Source: Bradyrhizobium yuanmingense (GTDB lineage: Bacteria > Pseudomonadota > Alphaproteobacteria > Rhizobiales > Xanthobacteraceae). From it: a DNA stretch of 64,000 nucleotides. Numbering within the stretch: the first letter of the stretch is position 1; each line of letters begins with the position of its first letter. The position numbers were made by a program, and so were the translations under genes. Positions 61,351 to 64,000 of the stretch are shown here, piece by piece. The notes under the pieces were generated by a model. It made no database searches and was not told where the DNA came from. It saw only the letters and a program-made list of their open reading frames with translations. Location of the stretch: assembly GCF_029167105.1 (NCBI RefSeq), contig NZ_JARFML010000001.1, positions 186,001 to 250,000 on the forward strand, given 5' to 3'.

Positions 61351-61381
61351 AAAAGCCGCCGGGCTCTCACCCTGGCGGCTT
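61351..61381 (-). terminator. Terminator of the minus-strand peptide-binding protein gene
   Basis: AAGCCGCC (61353-61360) pairs with GGCGGCTT (61374-61381) and the stem can extend inward with GG/CC. On the minus strand the stem is followed by T residues (AAAAA on the + strand, 61350-61354). It lies 190 bases beyond the stop of the binding-protein gene and may also stop + strand transcripts of the DUF2934 genes. Confidence 0.6.
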
Positions 61382-61572
61382 CGCAAGTCCGTAGCTGTTG
61401 ATTGTCTTCCCAGCCTCGTGCGTACCGCCGTTACCTTGTTTGCGGCCATGCCCGATCGTTGTAGGCGATGGTGCGCGATTCCGCTGTGATCTGCAGCACA
61501 CAGTGGAGAGGATTCGGTGTCACGTTCTGAACCCCGCGCTGCGCTGCAACCATCAGCGCGCTCACGGGCTCC

Positions 61573-63360
61573 TCAGGTCCGATACCACGCCGCCAGGTTC
61601 CACGTGATGGTGTCCCAGCCGGAGATGTCGATCATCAAATTGTTGGCGCCGGCGTTGACGACGTGGCGCGAGAGCAGGGGCAGAAACACGTTGGCCTCGC
61701 AGAAGATCTCGTCGACCTTCATCAGCAGCGCGGCGCGCTTGACCGGATCGAGCTCGTTCTGCGCGGCCTTGTAGGCCTTGTCGGCTTCGGGATCGGAATA
61801 GCGCGAATTGTTGCGGCCGAGCCATTTGTTGTCCTTGGTGGCGATCTCCCAGGACACGCACTGGTTCAAGAGGCGCTCCGGATCTGGCTGCGGCTGCGTC
61901 GTGTTGTACATCTCCATGTCGGCGTAGAATTTCGAGTAGGTGTCGGGATTGCCGACGTCGGATGAGAAGAACACGGAGGCGGTGACCGCCTTGATCTCGA
62001 TGTCGATGCCGGCCTTCTGGCACGCCTGCTTGATGATGGCCTGCGTCTTCTGGCGCGGGGAATTGGTCGAGGTCTGGAATACGTATTTGAGCTTCTTGCC
62101 GTCCTTCTCACGGATGCCGTCCGCGCCCCTGGTCCAGCCGGCGTCGTCGAGGATCTTGTTGGCCTTATCGATGTCGAACTCGTATTTCAGCTTCGGTGAC
62201 TTGAACTGCTTCGGCGCGTTGACGAAGCTCGCGGTCGCGATGGCGGCGCGTCCGTAGATGAACTTCTGGATCGAATCGCGGTCGATCAGGACATTGATGG
62301 CGCGGCGAACGGCGGGATCGGACAGCGTCGGATGCTTGGTCTTGACGCTCGAGCGCTCGCCGTCGACCTCGGTCCAGGGGTCCGTGGTGTTGAGGATGAT
62401 GAACTCGACATTGCCGGAAGGCGTGATGTCGAGCTTGCCCTTGCCACCGGCCTCCATGCGCTTGAGGACTTCCTCCTCCACCTGCATGTTCCAGGCAAAG
62501 TCGTATTCGCCGGTCTGCAGCACGGCGCGCGCCGCAGACACCGCGTCGCCGCCGCCCTTGATCTCAAGCATATCGAAATGCGGCTGGTTCTTGATGTGAT
62601 AGTCGGGATTGCGCTCGGCGCGGATCATGTCGCCAGGCTTGAACTCGACGAATTTGTACGGGCCGGTGCCGACCGGCTTCAGATTGCCCGGCGCTTCACG
62701 CGACTTGGCCCCGACATACTCGCCGAAATGATGCTTCGGCAGGATCATCCCGACCGAGCCGACGAACGGATCGGCCCAGAACGGCGTCGGCGCCCGGAAG
62801 ATCACCTTGACAGCGTGGTCGTCGATCTTCTCGACCTTGATGTCCTTGTAGGAGCCCGTGGTGTAGGCCGCGGTGGCGAGATCCGCGGCGTATTGCCAGG
62901 TGAAGACGACGTCGTCGGCGGTGAAGGGCTTGCCGTCATGCCAGGTCACGCCGCGCTTCAGCTTCCAGATCACGCTCATGCCGTCGGCCGCAAGGCCGCC
63001 GTTCGCCTTGGTCGGAGCCTCGGCGGCGAGGCAGGGGATCAGGTTGCCCTCCTTGTCCCAGCCGGCGAGCGGCTCGAAGAAGATGCGCGAGGCAATCTGG
63101 TCCTTGGTGCCGAGAGCGAAATGCGGATTGAGCAGGGTGGGCGCCTGCCAGAGCAGCATCTTGAGCGTGCCGCCGCCGCCGGCCTTGGCCGGCTTGTACG
63201 GCAGCGTGGCGTCAGCCATCGCGACGTCATGCCAGACCAGGATTTGGCTCGCGATCGGCGCTGCGATTCCGACCGCGGCCATTGTCCTGATGAACGAGCG
63301 CCGCGACAGCGTGCCTTGCTTCACCTCTGCGACCAGATTGCGGATTTCGTTCTCGTTCAT
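61573..63360 (-). CDS. Peptide-type ABC transporter substrate-binding protein
   Basis: This 595-residue periplasmic protein has a Tat-type signal (LSRRSFIRTMAAVGIAAPIA) and the family-5 binding-protein fold: LIPCLAAEAPTKANGGLAAD, WKLKRGVTWHDGKPFTADDV and DPAVRRAINVLIDRDSI. Such proteins bind peptides, nickel or other solutes. It is the only transporter gene of its type in the window; partner permeases would lie elsewhere. The promoter gap to the right (61361-63706 reading backwards from 63360) is shared with a divergent MetQ-like gene. A long antisense frame at 62332-63474 is a shadow. Confidence 0.9.
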   Translation of the reverse strand: MNENEIRNLVAEVKQGTLSRRSFIRTMAAVGIAAPIASQILVWHDVAMADATLPYKPAKAGGGGTLKMLLWQAPTLLNPHFALGTKDQIASRIFFEPLAGWDKEGNLIPCLAAEAPTKANGGLAADGMSVIWKLKRGVTWHDGKPFTADDVVFTWQYAADLATAAYTTGSYKDIKVEKIDDHAVKVIFRAPTPFWADPFVGSVGMILPKHHFGEYVGAKSREAPGNLKPVGTGPYKFVEFKPGDMIRAERNPDYHIKNQPHFDMLEIKGGGDAVSAARAVLQTGEYDFAWNMQVEEEVLKRMEAGGKGKLDITPSGNVEFIILNTTDPWTEVDGERSSVKTKHPTLSDPAVRRAINVLIDRDSIQKFIYGRAAIATASFVNAPKQFKSPKLKYEFDIDKANKILDDAGWTRGADGIREKDGKKLKYVFQTSTNSPRQKTQAIIKQACQKAGIDIEIKAVTASVFFSSDVGNPDTYSKFYADMEMYNTTQPQPDPERLLNQCVSWEIATKDNKWLGRNNSRYSDPEADKAYKAAQNELDPVKRAALLMKVDEIFCEANVFLPLLSRHVVNAGANNLMIDISGWDTITWNLAAWYRT

Positions 63361-63706
63361 TGGATGATCCCCACTTCGTCGCCACCGGCTCAGTGCGCGC
63401 TAACTCAGCACGTCGGGCGTGGTGGAGTCAAAGAGAAGGACGCCGGCCCGGGTGCGGATGGAACGAAAGTGTAATCCGGGATTCTTGCCACGAGCGGCAG
63501 CAGCCCTGCTTGCGCGGCGCTTCATCCGGTTTACGCGCGCGCACTTTGTCGCACTCTGCATTCGTTTCCCGTTTGCGGCCGAATGGAGAAAGGCTGGCCC
63601 CGAGCCGCGGCCAATATGGATTTCCATTTCATTGATTTCGCATCGCAGAAAAGGGAATACGGTTCCGTTGCCCAAGACCCGTTGCCCAAGACCCATGGAG
63701 ACCAAG
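63361..63706. other. Divergent intergenic region between two binding-protein genes
   Basis: This 346-base region must hold the promoters of the minus-strand peptide-binding protein and the + strand MetQ-like gene. A tandem 14-base repeat lies at 63666-63693. No other gene was recognised, and promoter boxes were not assigned. Confidence 0.5.
63666..63693 (+). repeat. Tandem 14-bp repeat before the MetQ-like gene
   Basis: CGTTGCCCAAGACC occurs twice head to tail (63666-63679 and 63680-63693), ending 13 bases before the ATG at 63707. It may be a recent slippage duplication in the leader. Confidence 0.7.
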
Positions 63707-64000
63707 ATGTCGTTTCGCCTTCCCCTGATTCTCTCCGCCGTGCTGGCCGCATGGTCCGCCGCAGCCGCGGCCGAGACCATCAAGATCGGCGTGACGCCCG
63801 GACCGCATGCGCAGATCCTCGAAGCCGTGAAGCCGATCGCCGCCAAGCGGGGCCTCGACATCCAGCTGCTGGAGTTCTCCGACTACGTGGTGCCGAACGC
63901 TGCGCTCGATGCCGGCGAGATCCAGGCCAATTCGTTCCAGAACCAGCCTTACCTGGACAATCAGAAGGCCGACCGCGGCTACAAGATCGAATCCGTCGGC
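63707..64000 (+). CDS. MetQ/NlpA-type methionine ABC binding protein, 3'-truncated
   Basis: Only the first 98 codons are in the window. The protein has a signal peptide (LILSAVLAAWSAAAAAETI) and the NlpA opening TIKIGVTPGPHAQILEAVKP, IQLLEFSDYVVPNAALDAGE and QANSFQNQPYLDN. It is a periplasmic binding protein for methionine or a related compound. No lipobox cysteine is present, so it is soluble rather than lipid-anchored. The ATG at 63707 has GGAG 5 bases upstream; an in-frame ATG at 63695 is an alternative. The rest of the operon lies to the right. Confidence 0.85.
   Translation, partial: MSFRLPLILSAVLAAWSAAAAAETIKIGVTPGPHAQILEAVKPIAAKRGLDIQLLEFSDYVVPNAALDAGEIQANSFQNQPYLDNQKADRGYKIESVG

Noticed and set aside
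62332..63474. 380-codon + strand frame opposite the peptide-binding protein
   Set aside because: The minus-strand protein has a Tat signal and family-5 motifs; the antisense frame has none.
1..64000. Search for tRNA, rRNA and CRISPR arrays
   Set aside because: No tRNA-like cloverleaf, rRNA segment or regularly spaced repeat array was noticed; the only regular repeats are the three iteron-like units.

Overview
This 64-kb window looks like chromosome of a high-GC alphaproteobacterium of the Bradyrhizobium/Rhodopseudomonas group. The evidence is an ICE-type trb/tra conjugation block of the Rhizobiales kind, DUF2934 and cysteine-rich small proteins, opgGH glucan genes, dense ABC/TRAP uptake systems, and two copies of a long intergenic repeat that I recognise from Bradyrhizobium-type genomes. 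No rRNA, tRNA or CRISPR array was seen. All family calls come from reading motifs, not from database searches.

Region 1 (1-18.9 kb) is the transfer module of an integrative conjugative element, all on the + strand: a left-truncated RepA-like initiator with downstream iteron-like repeats, DUF2840, traF peptidase, lytic transglycosylase, a duplicated 181-bp block and a likely oriT zone, the DUF3363 relaxase, traG, a copG-like regulator, then trbB-C-D-E-J-K-L-F-G-I and DUF2274. A major-facilitator transporter sits between copG and trbB and is bracketed by a perfect 22-bp direct repeat, so it looks like inserted cargo. Region 2 (18.9-20.7 kb) is a gene-poor edge that ends in the 3' remnant of an amino-acid-type ABC binding protein.

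Region 3 (20.8-32.9 kb) holds two converging uptake/catabolic units: LysR, SDR, split transketolase and a TRAP transporter (DctP plus a fused DctQM) on +, and a sugar-type ABC transporter with an SMP-30 lactonase on -. Region 4 (32.9-36.6 kb) is decayed DNA with apparent remnants of malonate genes and a TonB-dependent receptor, plus an intact LysE exporter. Region 5 (36.6-40.2 kb) is a small island of unusual genes: two PD-(D/E)XK-like nucleases, an unknown small protein, and a translationally coupled pair of a 2-oxoglutarate/Fe(II) oxygenase and a protein with an HEPN-like Rx4H motif and a zinc ribbon. It reads like a defence or modification locus and is the best candidate for an undescribed system.

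Region 6 (41.2-53.1 kb) starts with a TPR-caspase-like protein. It is followed by a catabolic cluster: a dehydroquinase-like protein with altered active-site residues, a 2-hydroxyacid dehydrogenase, a LysR regulator, an HpaB-type monooxygenase, a flavin reductase, a RidA protein, a polyamine-type ABC transporter and DUF1028. The monooxygenase/flavin reductase/RidA trio parallels the logic of the Rut pyrimidine pathway and suggests oxidation of a nitrogen-containing substrate. Region 7 (53.4-64 kb) has small Bradyrhizobium-type proteins, opgG-opgH, a sugar isomerase/oxidoreductase pair, DUF2934 proteins, a peptide-type ABC binding protein and the start of a MetQ-like binding protein cut by the window end.
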